Positions 1 through 8,445 of a DNA stretch of 64,000 bases are shown in pieces. The DNA is from Vallicoccus soli (GTDB lineage: Bacteria; Actinomycetota; Actinomycetes; Motilibacterales; Motilibacteraceae): the NCBI RefSeq assembly GCF_003594885.1, contig NZ_QZEZ01000009.1, positions 1-64,000 on the forward strand, read 5' to 3'. The notes beneath the pieces were generated by a model. It had not been told where the DNA came from. It saw only the letters and a program-made list of their open reading frames with translations, and ran no database searches. Position 1 is the first letter of the stretch; the number at the start of each line of letters is the position of its first letter. The position numbers were made by a program, and so were the translations under genes.

Positions 1-186
1 GGGGTCCCCGGAGGCCACCCCGAGGGTGAACGGGTCACCGACCAGCCGCCGCGAACGCGCACCCGCACCAGCAGCGGCTGTGGCGGGCGTGGAGGCACCG
101 GCGCCCAGCGCGGCCGCACCGGCGGCGCCGGCACCGGCGACCAGGAAGCCGCGACGGGACAGGGCGGGGAGGGGGGTCTGCTGCAC
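1..186 (-). CDS. phoD: PhoD-type alkaline phosphatase, N-terminal part only
   Basis: Only the first 62 codons are inside the window; the gene continues past the left edge. The peptide opens with a Tat signal (twin arginine in LSRRGFLVAG at residues 9-18, then an Ala/Gly-rich hydrophobic stretch), followed by DPFTLGVASGDP, the characteristic start of the mature PhoD family (extracellular, Ca/Fe-dependent phosphodiesterase/phosphomonoesterase). I chose the GTG at 186 because GGAGG lies 8 nt upstream (195-199) and the signal peptide begins at once. A PHO box lies upstream, so phosphate-starvation control by PhoP is likely. The catalytic residues are outside the window, so activity cannot be judged. 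Confidence 0.85.
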   Translation of the reverse strand, partial: MQQTPLPALSRRGFLVAGAGAAGAAALGAGASTPATAAAGAGARSRRLVGDPFTLGVASGDP

Positions 187-263
187 GGGAGGTTCCTCCG
201 GCTCGGCGAGGGGCTACGGCCGAGGACTCTGGCGCGGTGCCGGGAACGCCCGCTTCCTCCCCG

Positions 264-292
264 GGTCAACACGGGGCGAACAGCTGGCGACA
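264..292 (-). promoter_or_regulatory. PHO box (PhoP-binding direct repeats) upstream of phoD
   Basis: Read on the minus strand, three 7-nt units recur every 11 nt: TGTCGCC, GTTCGCC and GTTGACC (starting at 292, 281 and 270), separated by AGCT and CCGT. This is the layout of the actinomycete PHO box (GTTCACC-like units with 11-nt period). The site lies about 80-105 nt before the phoD start. The -10 hexamer is not obvious; CAGAGT at 226-231 is a candidate. Confidence 0.65.
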
Positions 293-318
293 CGCAGCGC
301 GACGAGTGGCCCGCGGCC

Positions 319-3312
319 TCAGAGCAGCCCGCGCCGGTGCGCGGCGCCCACCGCCTCCGCGCGGCTGGCGACGCCGAGCTTGGCCAGGATGCGCGAGACG
401 TGCACGCTCGCCGTCTTCTCGCTGATCCGCAGCCGGCTCCCGACCTGCCGGTTGGTGAGGCCCTGCGCGACGAGGGCCAGCACCTGCGCCTCGCGCGCCG
501 TGAGCGGACCGGCCGCCGGCGCCGGCGCCGGTGCCTCGACCGGCGCCAGCCGACCCCGGCGCAGCAGCGCCTCCACCGCGCGGCGCAGCGGCTCCGCCCC
601 CAGCGCGCGCGCCTCGCGCAGCGCGGCGGTGCCCTCGCGCGCCGCGGCCTCGCGCTCGCCCGCCTCGAGCAGCGCCTCGGCGAGCCGCCAGCGGGTGCGG
701 GCGGTCTCGGGCGCGTGGCCGTACCCGAACGCCTCGAGCGCCGCGCGCCACGCCGGGACCGCGGCCGCCGGGTCGACGAGGCGCGCGTGCTCCGCCTCCG
801 CCCGGCGCAGCCACGCCCGGCCCTCGGGCCCGAGCCGGCCGGCCCGCGGGCGCCCCCGCTCCGCGGTCGTCCGGGCCCTCAGCAGCAGCGCGTCGCCCTG
901 CGCCCGAGCCCGGGCCAGCGCCGCCGCGTCACCGCGGGTGCGGGCGCGGGCCGCCGCGTCGGCGAGGGCGGCCAGGCCGAGCGCGCACAGCCAGATGCCG
1001 CCCAGCGACCAGGCGCCCCACTCCCGCTCCACCGCGTCGAGCGCCTCCTGCACCACGTCGAGGGCCCCGGCGAGGTCGCCCTCGGCGGTGCGCCGGTCCG
1101 CCTCGCAGCCGCCGGCGATGAGGGCGATCTGCGGGTCGTGGTGCCAGGCGTCGCGCAGCCGCTCGACCTGCTCGGCCGCGTCAGGCGCGCCCCGGGCCAC
1201 GGCCGCGTGCAGCCGGGCCGCGGCGAGGCGCGCCAGCACCGGGACGGGCGGGCGGTCCCCGGCCGGGCCGGCGAGGTCGGCCGCGCGCTCGCTGCCCGCG
1301 AGGTCCCCCGCCACGGCGAGCGCGACGACCTGCAGCACCCGCAGCTCGATGCCGTACGGGCTCCAGGCCAGGCCCAGGGCCGCCGAGCGCGGCACCCCCG
1401 CGGCGAGGGCGGCGAGCGCCCCGGCGACGTCCCCGGCGTACCACCGGTGGGCGGCCAGGCTGTAGTGGGCGCGGACCTCGGTCGTCGCGTCGCCGGCGGC
1501 GACCGCCCGCTCCAGCGAGGCCTGCAGGTGCCGGGCCGCGGCCGCGACGTCCCCGGCGCCCTCGTCGAGCACGGCCAGCGTCGCCAGCAGGTCGGCCTCG
1601 GCGTCCGGTAGCCCCTGCGCGCGCGCCACCTCCAGCCCCTCCTCGGCCGCCGCGCGGGCCTCGTCGTACCGCTCGAGGAAGAGCGCGACGCGCGCCAGGG
1701 CGGCGCGGGTCCAGGTGCGCGCCGCCGACGGCGGCCCGTCCTGCGCGAGCGCCTCGCGCGCGAGCTCGTGCGCCTCGGCGTCGTGCTCGGCGTCGGTGAG
1801 GTGGTGCACGAGGACGTAGCGCGCCGCCACCGCGGCGGGCGAGCCCGCGGGGGCGCGCTCCGCGGCGTCGCGGGCGTGCGCCACCGCGCGCTCGGGCTCG
1901 CCGCAGCGGCTGGCCAGCGCCGCGGCCACGAGCGCCAGGCGCAGGCCCTCGTCGGCGGGCCCGGCGAGGACGACCGGGCGCAGCCGCTCCTCGAGCCGGC
2001 CCAGCGGCGCGCGCAGGGCGTCCCGCGCCGCCGCGGCGGGGACCGCGGGCAGCAGCTCGAGGGCCTGCTCGACCTGGCGCAGGGCCTCGCCCGGGGCGAG
2101 CAGCGCGGCGGCCTCGTCGGCGGCGCGGACCGCCGCGACGAGGGCGAGCGGCAGGTCGCGCGCGGCGAGCGCGTGGTGCGCCAGCTCCGCGGCGGCCACC
2201 CCGGCGCCCGCCGCGCCCTGCAGCGCGGCGGCGAAGGCGGCGTGCCGGCGCACCCGCTCGCCGGGGAGCAGGTCGCCGTGCACCGCCTCCTGCAGGAGCG
2301 CGTGGCGGAAGGCGTACCCCTCGCCGTCGGCCACGAGCACCTGCCCCGCCACCGCCTCGCGCAGCGCGGCCTCGAGCTCCACGGCCGGGGTGCCCGCGAC
2401 GGCCTGCAGCAGCGCGTCGCCCACCCGCCGGCCGGCGACGGCGACGGTGCGCACCACCTCCTGCGCCGGCGCGGGCAGCCGCTCGACCCGGGCCAGCAGC
2501 ACGTCGGCCAGGCCGTCGGGGAGCGGGCCCCCGGTGCCGCCGGAGCGGGCCGCGAGCAGCTCCTCGGCGTAGTACGCGTTCCCCTCGCTGCGCCGTGCGA
2601 CCTCGGCCAGCAGCCCGCCCGGCAGCGGGCCGCCGTGCAGCGCCGTCAGGTGCTCGCGCAGCTCGTCGTCGTCGAACGGCGGCACCTCGAGGTGCTCGAC
2701 GACCGGCAGCCGGCGCGCCTCGGCCAGGAGGGGGCGCAGCGGGTGGCGCCGGTGCAGCTCGTCGGTGCGGTAGGACGCCACGACCAGCACCCGCTCGTCG
2801 GCGAGCCGGGCGCCGAGGAAGCGCAGCAGGTCGAGCGTGGAGCCGTCGGCCCAGTGCACGTCCTCGAGCTCCAGGAGCACCGGCGCGTCGGCGCCCGCCT
2901 CGCCGAGCAGGCCCGCGACGGCCTCGAAGAGCTGCAGGCGCACCGCCCCGTCCTCGGGCCCGGGGGCCCGGTCGCCGCCGGTCAGCCGCTGCGCCGCGGG
3001 GTGGCGCGCCAGGGCCTGCGCCAGCGCGGGCCGGGCCGCCGACGCCGCGGCGAGGCCGCGCAGGGCCTCGACCACGGGCAGGTAGGGCAGCCCGGCGCCG
3101 CCGAGGTCCACGCAGTGCCCGACCAGGACCGCCGCACCCTCGGCCCGGGCCCGGTCGGCGAGGGCCCCCAGCAGCCGCGTCTTGCCCACGCCCGCCTCGC
3201 CCCCGACGAGCACGAGCCCGGCCCGCCCCCCACGGGCGGCGCGGAGCCCGGCCGCGAGCCGGGACAGCTCCCGCTCGCGGCCGACGAGCGGGGTCGCCCC
3301 GGGCCGCGGCAC
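319..3312 (-). CDS. Large ATPase/LuxR-family transcriptional regulator (LAL-like)
   Basis: A 997-residue regulator. The N-terminus holds an AAA-type ATPase (Walker A GEAGVGKT near residue 42, after the family hallmark PLVGRERELS). The middle is a long Ala/Leu-rich helical-repeat (TPR-like) region. The last about 60 residues are a LuxR/GerE helix-turn-helix: LTAREAQVLALVAQGL, then a NRQVG...SVHVSRILAKL recognition region. The frame stays open upstream into menA, but similarity begins at VPRPGATPLVGRE, so I use the GTG at 3312. CACGAT sits 7 nt before it, which fits a leaderless start. Proteins of this type usually respond to a ligand bound by the repeat region; the ligand and targets are unknown here. 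The next gene downstream on the strand is phoD. Confidence 0.85.
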   Translation of the reverse strand: MPRPGATPLVGRERELSRLAAGLRAARGGRAGLVLVGGEAGVGKTRLLGALADRARAEGAAVLVGHCVDLGGAGLPYLPVVEALRGLAAASAARPALAQALARHPAAQRLTGGDRAPGPEDGAVRLQLFEAVAGLLGEAGADAPVLLELEDVHWADGSTLDLLRFLGARLADERVLVVASYRTDELHRRHPLRPLLAEARRLPVVEHLEVPPFDDDELREHLTALHGGPLPGGLLAEVARRSEGNAYYAEELLAARSGGTGGPLPDGLADVLLARVERLPAPAQEVVRTVAVAGRRVGDALLQAVAGTPAVELEAALREAVAGQVLVADGEGYAFRHALLQEAVHGDLLPGERVRRHAAFAAALQGAAGAGVAAAELAHHALAARDLPLALVAAVRAADEAAALLAPGEALRQVEQALELLPAVPAAAARDALRAPLGRLEERLRPVVLAGPADEGLRLALVAAALASRCGEPERAVAHARDAAERAPAGSPAAVAARYVLVHHLTDAEHDAEAHELAREALAQDGPPSAARTWTRAALARVALFLERYDEARAAAEEGLEVARAQGLPDAEADLLATLAVLDEGAGDVAAAARHLQASLERAVAAGDATTEVRAHYSLAAHRWYAGDVAGALAALAAGVPRSAALGLAWSPYGIELRVLQVVALAVAGDLAGSERAADLAGPAGDRPPVPVLARLAAARLHAAVARGAPDAAEQVERLRDAWHHDPQIALIAGGCEADRRTAEGDLAGALDVVQEALDAVEREWGAWSLGGIWLCALGLAALADAAARARTRGDAAALARARAQGDALLLRARTTAERGRPRAGRLGPEGRAWLRRAEAEHARLVDPAAAVPAWRAALEAFGYGHAPETARTRWRLAEALLEAGEREAAAREGTAALREARALGAEPLRRAVEALLRRGRLAPVEAPAPAPAAGPLTAREAQVLALVAQGLTNRQVGSRLRISEKTASVHVSRILAKLGVASRAEAVGAAHRRGLL

Positions 3313-3367
3313 GCGCAGGATCGTGCCACCGCCCCCCGGCACCCCGCACCGGCGTTCCCGCCGCGCC

Positions 3368-3410
3368 CCCGCACGATCACCGCAGGCGCTTCCTGCCGTG
3401 GTCGTGCGGG
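3368..3410 (-). terminator. Long hairpin downstream of menA
   Basis: Inverted repeat with two 19-nt arms (3368-3386 and 3392-3410), two mismatches and a 5-nt CGCTT loop. It lies between the menA stop and the regulator start. No U-tract follows, which is usual for high-G+C actinobacterial terminators. One arm carries GCACGATCAC, related to the core motif of the tandem array at 47.9 kb. Confidence 0.6.
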
Positions 3411-3422
3411 GAGGGCGGGCGC

Positions 3423-4295
3423 TCAGCCGAGGGCGAGCCCGAGGCCGAGCAGGAGGCCGTACGCGAGGAGGAGGCGGCCGGTGCCGCCGAGCACCGGGAC
3501 GAGGTCGCGCCCGGAAGCGCCCGCGAGCACGGCGCGCACCGGGCGCACCGCCAGGGCGAACGGGACGAGCCCGAGCAGCGACCAGGGCGAGAGGACCCCG
3601 GCGGCGAGCACGACGAGGGCGGCGACCGCGACGAGCGCGGCGTACAGGACGCGGGTGCGGGTGTCGCCGAGCAGCACGGCGAGGGTGCGCTTGCCGGCCA
3701 CCGCGTCGGTGGGGATGTCGCGCAGGTTGTTCGCGACGAGCACCGCGCAGGCCAGCGCCCCGCAGCCGACGCCGCCGAGCACCTCGGCGGCGTGCAGGTC
3801 GAGCGTCTGCACGTAGTTCGTGCCCACGGTCGCGACGAGGCCGAAGAACACGAAGACGCTGACCTCGCCGAGGCCGGAGTAGCCGTAGGGGCGGCTGCCG
3901 CCGGTGTAGTACCAGGCGGCGGCGATGCAGGCGGCGCCGACGAGCAGCAGGGCCCAGGCGCCCGAGGCCACCACGAGGGCGAGCCCGGCGACCGCCGCCA
4001 CCGCGAAGCTCGCGAGGGCCGCCCGCTTCACCGCGGCCGGGGCCGCCGCCCCGGAGCCGACGAGCCGCAGGGGGCCGACCCGGTCGGCGTCGGTGCCGCG
4101 CACGCCGTCGGAGTAGTCGTTGGCGTAGTTGACGCCGACCTGCAGCGCGAGGGCGACGACGAGGCAGACGCCCGCCCGCCACCAGACGGCGCCGTCGACG
4201 TGCACGGCCGCGCCGGTGCCGACGGCGACCGGGGCGACCGCCGCGGGCAGGGTGCGGGGGCGGGCCCCCTCGACCCACTGGGCGGCGGTGGCCAT
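3423..4295 (-). CDS. menA: 1,4-dihydroxy-2-naphthoate polyprenyltransferase
   Basis: Integral-membrane UbiA-family prenyltransferase of 290 residues that joins the polyprenyl chain to 1,4-dihydroxy-2-naphthoate, giving demethylmenaquinone. The N-terminus WVEGARPRTLPAAVAPV is typical of MenA. The first Asp-rich motif is NYANDYSDGVRGTD (near residue 60) and the second includes DIPTD (near residue 190). About eight hydrophobic helices are visible. The ATG at 4295 is supported by AGGAG about 11 nt upstream and by the family N-terminus; the open frame upstream overlaps the amidohydrolase and is a shadow. It lies with menE and menB, so its role in menaquinone synthesis is secure. Confidence 0.93.
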   Translation of the reverse strand: MATAAQWVEGARPRTLPAAVAPVAVGTGAAVHVDGAVWWRAGVCLVVALALQVGVNYANDYSDGVRGTDADRVGPLRLVGSGAAAPAAVKRAALASFAVAAVAGLALVVASGAWALLLVGAACIAAAWYYTGGSRPYGYSGLGEVSVFVFFGLVATVGTNYVQTLDLHAAEVLGGVGCGALACAVLVANNLRDIPTDAVAGKRTLAVLLGDTRTRVLYAALVAVAALVVLAAGVLSPWSLLGLVPFALAVRPVRAVLAGASGRDLVPVLGGTGRLLLAYGLLLGLGLALG

Positions 4296-4354
4296 GCGGC
4301 GCGGTGCTCCTGACGTGCGGCGGCGGCGGACCGCCCCAGTCTGCCGGGTGCGCG

Positions 4355-5485
4355 TCAGGGGGCGGGTACGGCGGTGGCGGCCGCGCCGGGGAGGGCCCGC
4401 CCGCGGAGCACGACGAGGCGCGGGCGCTGCAGGACCCGCACGTCCTCGCGCGGGTCGGCGTCGAGCACCACGAGGTCGGCCGGGTCGCCCTCCTCGAGCC
4501 CGGGGTGCCCGAGCCACGCGCGCGCGTCCCACGTCGCGGCGGCGAGCGCCGCGCGCGTCGGCAGGCCGGCGCGGACCAGCTCCGCGACCTCGTGGGCGAC
4601 GATCCCGTGCGGCAGCGAGCCCCCGGAGTCCGACCCGGCGTAGACCGGCACGCCCGCCTCCCACGCCGTGCGGACGGTGTCGTACCGCCGGGCGTGCAGG
4701 CGGCGCATGTGCGCGGCGTAGCGCGGGAACTTCGCCTCGCCCCGCGCGGCGATGCCCGGGAACGTGCCGATGTTGACGAGCGTCGGCACGATCGCGACGC
4801 CGCGGTCGACGACGAGCCGCAGCGTCTCGTCGGTGAGCCCGGTGGCGTGCTCGAGGCAGTCGATGCCGGCCTCGAGCAGGTCGCGCAGCGCGTCCTCGCT
4901 GAAGGTGTGCGCCGTGACCCGCGCGCCCTCCTCGTGGGCGGCCGCCATCGCGGCCTCGAGCGCGTCGCGCGGCCACAGCGGGGCCAGGTCGCCGAGGTCG
5001 CGGTCGATCCAGTCGCCCACGACCTTCACCCAGCCGTCGCCCGCCCGCGCCTGCTCGCGGACCGTGGCCGCCAGCTGCTCCGGCTCGACCTCGTGGGCGT
5101 AGCCGCGCAGGTACCGCCGGGGGCGCGCGATGTGCCGCCCCGCCCGCACCAGGCGCGGCAGGTCCTCGCGCCCCTGCACCCAGCGGGTGTCGGCGGGGGA
5201 GCCCGCGTCGCGCAGCAGCAGCGCGCCGGTGCCCCGGTCGGTGAGCGCCTGCTGCTCCGTCGTCGCCTCGTCGACCGCGCCGTGCGCGGCGAGGCCGACG
5301 TGGCAGTGCGCGTCGGCGAGGCCGGGCAGCACCCACCCGTCGACCGGCTGGACGCGCCGCGCGGGGAGCGCCGGGCGCTCGTACGTGACCCGGCCCCCGA
5401 CCACCCAGGCCTCGGGCCGGACGTCGTCGGGGCCGACGAGCACCCCGCCGCGGACGTGCAGGACCTCGGCGCCGGAGTCAGCCAC
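4355..5485 (-). CDS. Amidohydrolase family protein (imidazolonepropionase-like)
   Basis: A 376-residue metal-dependent hydrolase of the amidohydrolase superfamily. The expected ligands are visible: HCH in LADAHCHVGLA (near residue 60), a Lys in GWVKVVGDW that could be the carboxylated bridge, His in VTAHTFSEDA and CLEHATG, and the final Asp in YAGSDSGGSLPHG. The C-terminus (EGDPADLVVLDADP) is the usual closing beta-sandwich segment. Its first 8 nt overlap the end of menE, so the two are probably co-transcribed. Nothing in the menaquinone pathway needs such an enzyme and the substrate is unknown; similar proteins include prolidase-like and imidazolonepropionase-like hydrolases. Confidence 0.8.
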   Translation of the reverse strand: MADSGAEVLHVRGGVLVGPDDVRPEAWVVGGRVTYERPALPARRVQPVDGWVLPGLADAHCHVGLAAHGAVDEATTEQQALTDRGTGALLLRDAGSPADTRWVQGREDLPRLVRAGRHIARPRRYLRGYAHEVEPEQLAATVREQARAGDGWVKVVGDWIDRDLGDLAPLWPRDALEAAMAAAHEEGARVTAHTFSEDALRDLLEAGIDCLEHATGLTDETLRLVVDRGVAIVPTLVNIGTFPGIAARGEAKFPRYAAHMRRLHARRYDTVRTAWEAGVPVYAGSDSGGSLPHGIVAHEVAELVRAGLPTRAALAAATWDARAWLGHPGLEEGDPADLVVLDADPREDVRVLQRPRLVVLRGRALPGAAATAVPAP

Positions 5486-6653
5486 GGTCCGGCATCCTGC
5501 CAGCCGCGAGCAGGGCCGCGACGGCGCGCCGGTCCGGCTTGCCGACCCCGAGCAGCGGCAGGGCGGGGACGACGGCGAGCGCGCGCGGGGCCGCCGCCCG
5601 GCCCAGGCGGCCGGCCACGAGGGCGCGCAGGGCGTCGAGGTCCGGCGGGTCGCCCGCCGTGGCGACGACCGCCACCCCGACCACCTGCCCCCACTCCGGG
5701 TCCGCCAGCCCGGCCGCGCACGCCTCGCGCACGCCCGGGTGCTCGGCGACGACCGCCTCGACCGCGGCCAGCGGCACGTTCTCCCCGCCGCTCACCAGCA
5801 CGTCGTCGGCGCGGCCGAGCACCTCCAGGCGCCCGTCCGCGCCCCACCGCCCCAGGTCGCCCGTGGTGAACCGCCCGCCGTGCAGCACCTGCGCGGTGAG
5901 GTCGGGGCGCAGCCGGTAGCCCGCCATGAGCACCGGCCCGGCGAGGGTGATCCGCCCGTCGGCGCGCAGCGCGACGTCGACCCCGTCGAGCGGTGCCCCG
6001 TCGTAGACGCACCCGCCGCACGTCTCGCTCATCCCGTACGTCGTCACGACCCGCGCCCCCGCGTCGCCCGCCCGCTCGAGCAGGGGGCGGGCGGCGGCGG
6101 CGCCGCCGACGAGCACCGCGTCGTACGTCGCGAGGGCCCGCCGCCCCGCGGCGTCGTCGAGGACGCGCCCGAGCTGGGTGGGGACGAGGGACGTGAGGCG
6201 CGGCCCGCCGCCGAGGCGGTCCGTCGCCGCGGCGAAGCCCGCCGCGGTGAAGCCGCCGGCGAGGTCCTGCACCACCGGCGCGGTCCCGGCGAGCGCCGAC
6301 CGGCAGAGCACCTGGAGCCCCGCGACGTGGTGCAGCGGCAGCGCCAGCAGCCAGCGCCCGGTGCCGACGCGGGCGGCCGTCGCGGCGCCGGAGGCGCGCA
6401 GCGCGGCGGCCGTGAGGACGACCCCCTTCGGCCCGCCCGTCGAGCCCGACGTCCCCACGACGAGGGCCGCACCGGGGTGCTCGAGCGGCTCGTCGGGGCG
6501 TACGGCGTCCAGGAGGGCCCGCGCGGCCGCCGGCTCCGGCGGCAGGGCGAGCAGCGCCGGCCCGCCGTCGAGGGCGCGCGCGACGGCGGCGAGGGCGGCG
6601 CGCGGGTCGCGGGGGAGCTCGGCGAGGGGCGGCGCGGGGGGCGCGGGCGGCAC
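5478..6653 (-). CDS. menE: o-succinylbenzoate-CoA ligase
   Basis: Adenylate-forming enzyme (391 residues) that activates o-succinylbenzoate to its CoA thioester. The P-loop-like A3 motif is VVGTSGSTGGPKGVVLT (near residue 66), the A5-type motif TTYGMSETCGG, the hinge Asp is in TTGDLGRWGADG and the C-terminal catalytic Lys in LGVGKPDRRAV. It is shorter than Bacillus MenE (about 490), as is common in actinobacteria. The GTG start at 6653 lies 8 nt after a TAGGCT hexamer, so the message probably has little or no leader. Neighbours menA, menB, menC and menD support the call. Confidence 0.9.
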   Translation of the reverse strand: MPPAPPAPPLAELPRDPRAALAAVARALDGGPALLALPPEPAAARALLDAVRPDEPLEHPGAALVVGTSGSTGGPKGVVLTAAALRASGAATAARVGTGRWLLALPLHHVAGLQVLCRSALAGTAPVVQDLAGGFTAAGFAAATDRLGGGPRLTSLVPTQLGRVLDDAAGRRALATYDAVLVGGAAAARPLLERAGDAGARVVTTYGMSETCGGCVYDGAPLDGVDVALRADGRITLAGPVLMAGYRLRPDLTAQVLHGGRFTTGDLGRWGADGRLEVLGRADDVLVSGGENVPLAAVEAVVAEHPGVREACAAGLADPEWGQVVGVAVVATAGDPPDLDALRALVAGRLGRAAAPRALAVVPALPLLGVGKPDRRAVAALLAAGRMPDRG

Positions 6654-6721
6654 GGCGGACCAGCCTAGGTCGGGACGGATCGGGGTAGGCCGGGCGGGAC
6701 GAGCTCGAGACGGGAGACGAC

Positions 6722-7408
6722 GTGGCCGACGGCGCGCAGCAGAACACGACCTTCCCCAGCGGCGGCACCACCGCCCACGGCTACCTGGAGCTGCCCGAGT
6801 CCGGCAGCGGCCAGGGCGTCGTGGTGGTCCAGGAGTGGTGGGGCCTCACCACGCACGTCGCGGACGTCGTGCGCCGCCTGGCCGCGGAGGGCTTCGTGGC
6901 GCTGGCGCCGGACCTCTACGGCGGGGCGACGACCCACGACGCCCCCGAGGCGATGCGCATGATGCAGGAGCTGCCGCCCGAGCGGGCCGCGCGCGACCTC
7001 GCGGGCGCGGTCGACCACCTCGTCGGGCACCCCGCGGTGACGTCCCCGACGGTGGGCGCGATCGGCTTCTGCATGGGCGGCGGCTTCGTGCTGTCGCTCG
7101 CCGCGCAGCAGGGGGAGCGCGTGTCGGCGGCGGTGCCGTTCTACGGGCTGCCGCAGGGCGCGGACCTCACCGCGATCCGCGGCGCGGTGCAGGGCCACTA
7201 CGGCGAGCAGGACGGGAGCGTCCCGCTCGACGCGGTGCGCGAGGCCTTCGCGACGATGCGCGGCGCCGGGGTCGAGGCCGAGCTGCACACGTACCCGGCG
7301 GGCCACGCGTTCTACAACGACGAGGACCTCATCGGCACGTACGACCCCGAGCAGGCGGGGATCGCCTGGGGGCGGGCGGTCGCGTTCCTGCGCGACCACG
7401 TGCGCTGA
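6722..7408 (+). CDS. Dienelactone hydrolase family protein
   Basis: An alpha/beta hydrolase of 228 residues. The Cys-Asp-His triad of dienelactone hydrolase is complete: nucleophile in IGFCMGGGF (near residue 118), Asp in YGEQDGSVP and His in PAGHAFYNDED. The N-terminal GYLELPESGSGQGVVVVQEWWGL is also typical. The GTG start follows GGGAGA by 6 nt. It is divergent from menE and convergent with the flavoprotein gene. Its position inside the men locus could tempt one to call it MenH, but MenH uses a Ser nucleophile. The true substrate is unknown. Confidence 0.85.
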   Translation: MADGAQQNTTFPSGGTTAHGYLELPESGSGQGVVVVQEWWGLTTHVADVVRRLAAEGFVALAPDLYGGATTHDAPEAMRMMQELPPERAARDLAGAVDHLVGHPAVTSPTVGAIGFCMGGGFVLSLAAQQGERVSAAVPFYGLPQGADLTAIRGAVQGHYGEQDGSVPLDAVREAFATMRGAGVEAELHTYPAGHAFYNDEDLIGTYDPEQAGIAWGRAVAFLRDHVR

Positions 7409-7424
7409 CCCCGGCCCCGCGTGG

Positions 7425-8438
7425 TCATCGCGCGAGCACCCGCCGCGCCACCCACGCGGCGTCGTGCCCGACGAACCCGAGGAGCGCCGAGCCGCGCATG
7501 CGCATCCCCGGGAGCCCGAGCACGTGCAGCCCGGGCACCGGGACCGCGCCGCGCTCGTGGACGAGGCGGCCGCCGCGCACCGCGCCGGGCACGTCGAACC
7601 AGCCGTGCTCGGTGCGCCAGCCGGTGGCCCAGACGACGGCGTCGGCCTCGACCGGCCCGTCGGCGAGCTCGACGACCCGCCCGCGGGCCGCGACCGCCCT
7701 CCCGCGCAGCGCCAGTTCGCGGCCCAGGGCGCGCCACGAGGGCCCCACGACGACGTCGGGGATGCGCGGGCCCGGCGCGTCCGAGGGGCGCGTGACGAGG
7801 CCGGTGCGCGTCAGCCACCAGTAGAGGTCGCGCCCGAGCGGGCGCTGCGGCACGCGGCGCAGCCGTCGGCCGACGGCGACCGTGACGACCCGCCCGGCGC
7901 GCGCGAGCTCCAGCGCCACCTGCAGGCCGCTGTTGGCGGCCCCGACGACGAGCACGCGCCGCCCCGGCACGTCGGACGGGCGCCGGTACGCGCCCGTGTG
8001 CAGGTGCGGGACGTCCAGGCCCGCGGCGAGCGCCGGGACGCGCGGGACCTGGAACGGCCCCGTGGCGACGACCACCTGGCGGGCCCGGACCGTGCCCGTG
8101 GGGGTCTCGGCGGCGAAGCCGCCCGGTGCCGGGGCGAGCCGGTGGACCGGCGTCCCGGTCCGCACCGGCAGCCCCTGCGCGTACGCCGCGAGGTAGCCCG
8201 CCACGGCGTCCTTGCCCGGGTACGACCCGCGGGGCGCGGGGAACGCCCGCCCGGGCAGCGCGTCGTGCTCGGCGGAGGTGAAGAGGCGCAGCGAGTCCCA
8301 CCGCGCGCGCCAGGAGTCGCCGACGGCGCCGGCGGCGTCCACGAGCAGCAGGTCGGCCCCGCGGTCGGCCAGCGCCCGGCCCACGGCGAGCCCGGCCTGG
8401 CCGGCGCCGACGACGAGCACGTCGAGCACCGGCCCCAC
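7425..8438 (-). CDS. FAD/NAD(P)-dependent flavoprotein monooxygenase-like oxidoreductase
   Basis: A 337-residue CzcO/TrkA-type flavoprotein with two Rossmann motifs: FAD-binding VVGAGQAGLAVG at residues 8-19 and NAD(P)-binding LVVGAANSGLQVAL near residue 170. The linker GPFQVPRVP and the C-terminal ATGW signature (VVWATGWRTEHGW) match the group that includes Baeyer-Villiger/YUCCA-like monooxygenases. The start is uncertain: the GTG at 8438 gives MGPVLDVL, while the next GTG (three codons later) would begin VLDVLVVGAG. It lies 7 nt after menB on the same strand, so co-transcription is likely. The substrate is not predictable. Confidence 0.8.
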   Translation of the reverse strand: MGPVLDVLVVGAGQAGLAVGRALADRGADLLLVDAAGAVGDSWRARWDSLRLFTSAEHDALPGRAFPAPRGSYPGKDAVAGYLAAYAQGLPVRTGTPVHRLAPAPGGFAAETPTGTVRARQVVVATGPFQVPRVPALAAGLDVPHLHTGAYRRPSDVPGRRVLVVGAANSGLQVALELARAGRVVTVAVGRRLRRVPQRPLGRDLYWWLTRTGLVTRPSDAPGPRIPDVVVGPSWRALGRELALRGRAVAARGRVVELADGPVEADAVVWATGWRTEHGWFDVPGAVRGGRLVHERGAVPVPGLHVLGLPGMRMRGSALLGFVGHDAAWVARRVLAR

Positions 8439-8445
8439 CTCCCGG

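Noticed and set aside
3313-4278. N-terminal extension fusing the LuxR regulator to upstream sequence (1319 residues)
   Set aside because: The extra 322 residues are the menA gene read in a wrong frame and are Arg/Gly/Pro-rich; family similarity starts at the GTG at 3312.
5478-5485. Overlap of menE and the amidohydrolase as evidence that the latter is a men enzyme
   Set aside because: Overlap indicates co-transcription only; no step of the known pathway requires an amidohydrolase.
6722-7408. Calling the dienelactone hydrolase MenH because of its men neighbours
   Set aside because: The nucleophile is Cys in GFCMGGGF with the dienelactone hydrolase triad; MenH has a Ser nucleophile and a different pattern. 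No menH or DHNA-CoA thioesterase gene was recognised in the window.
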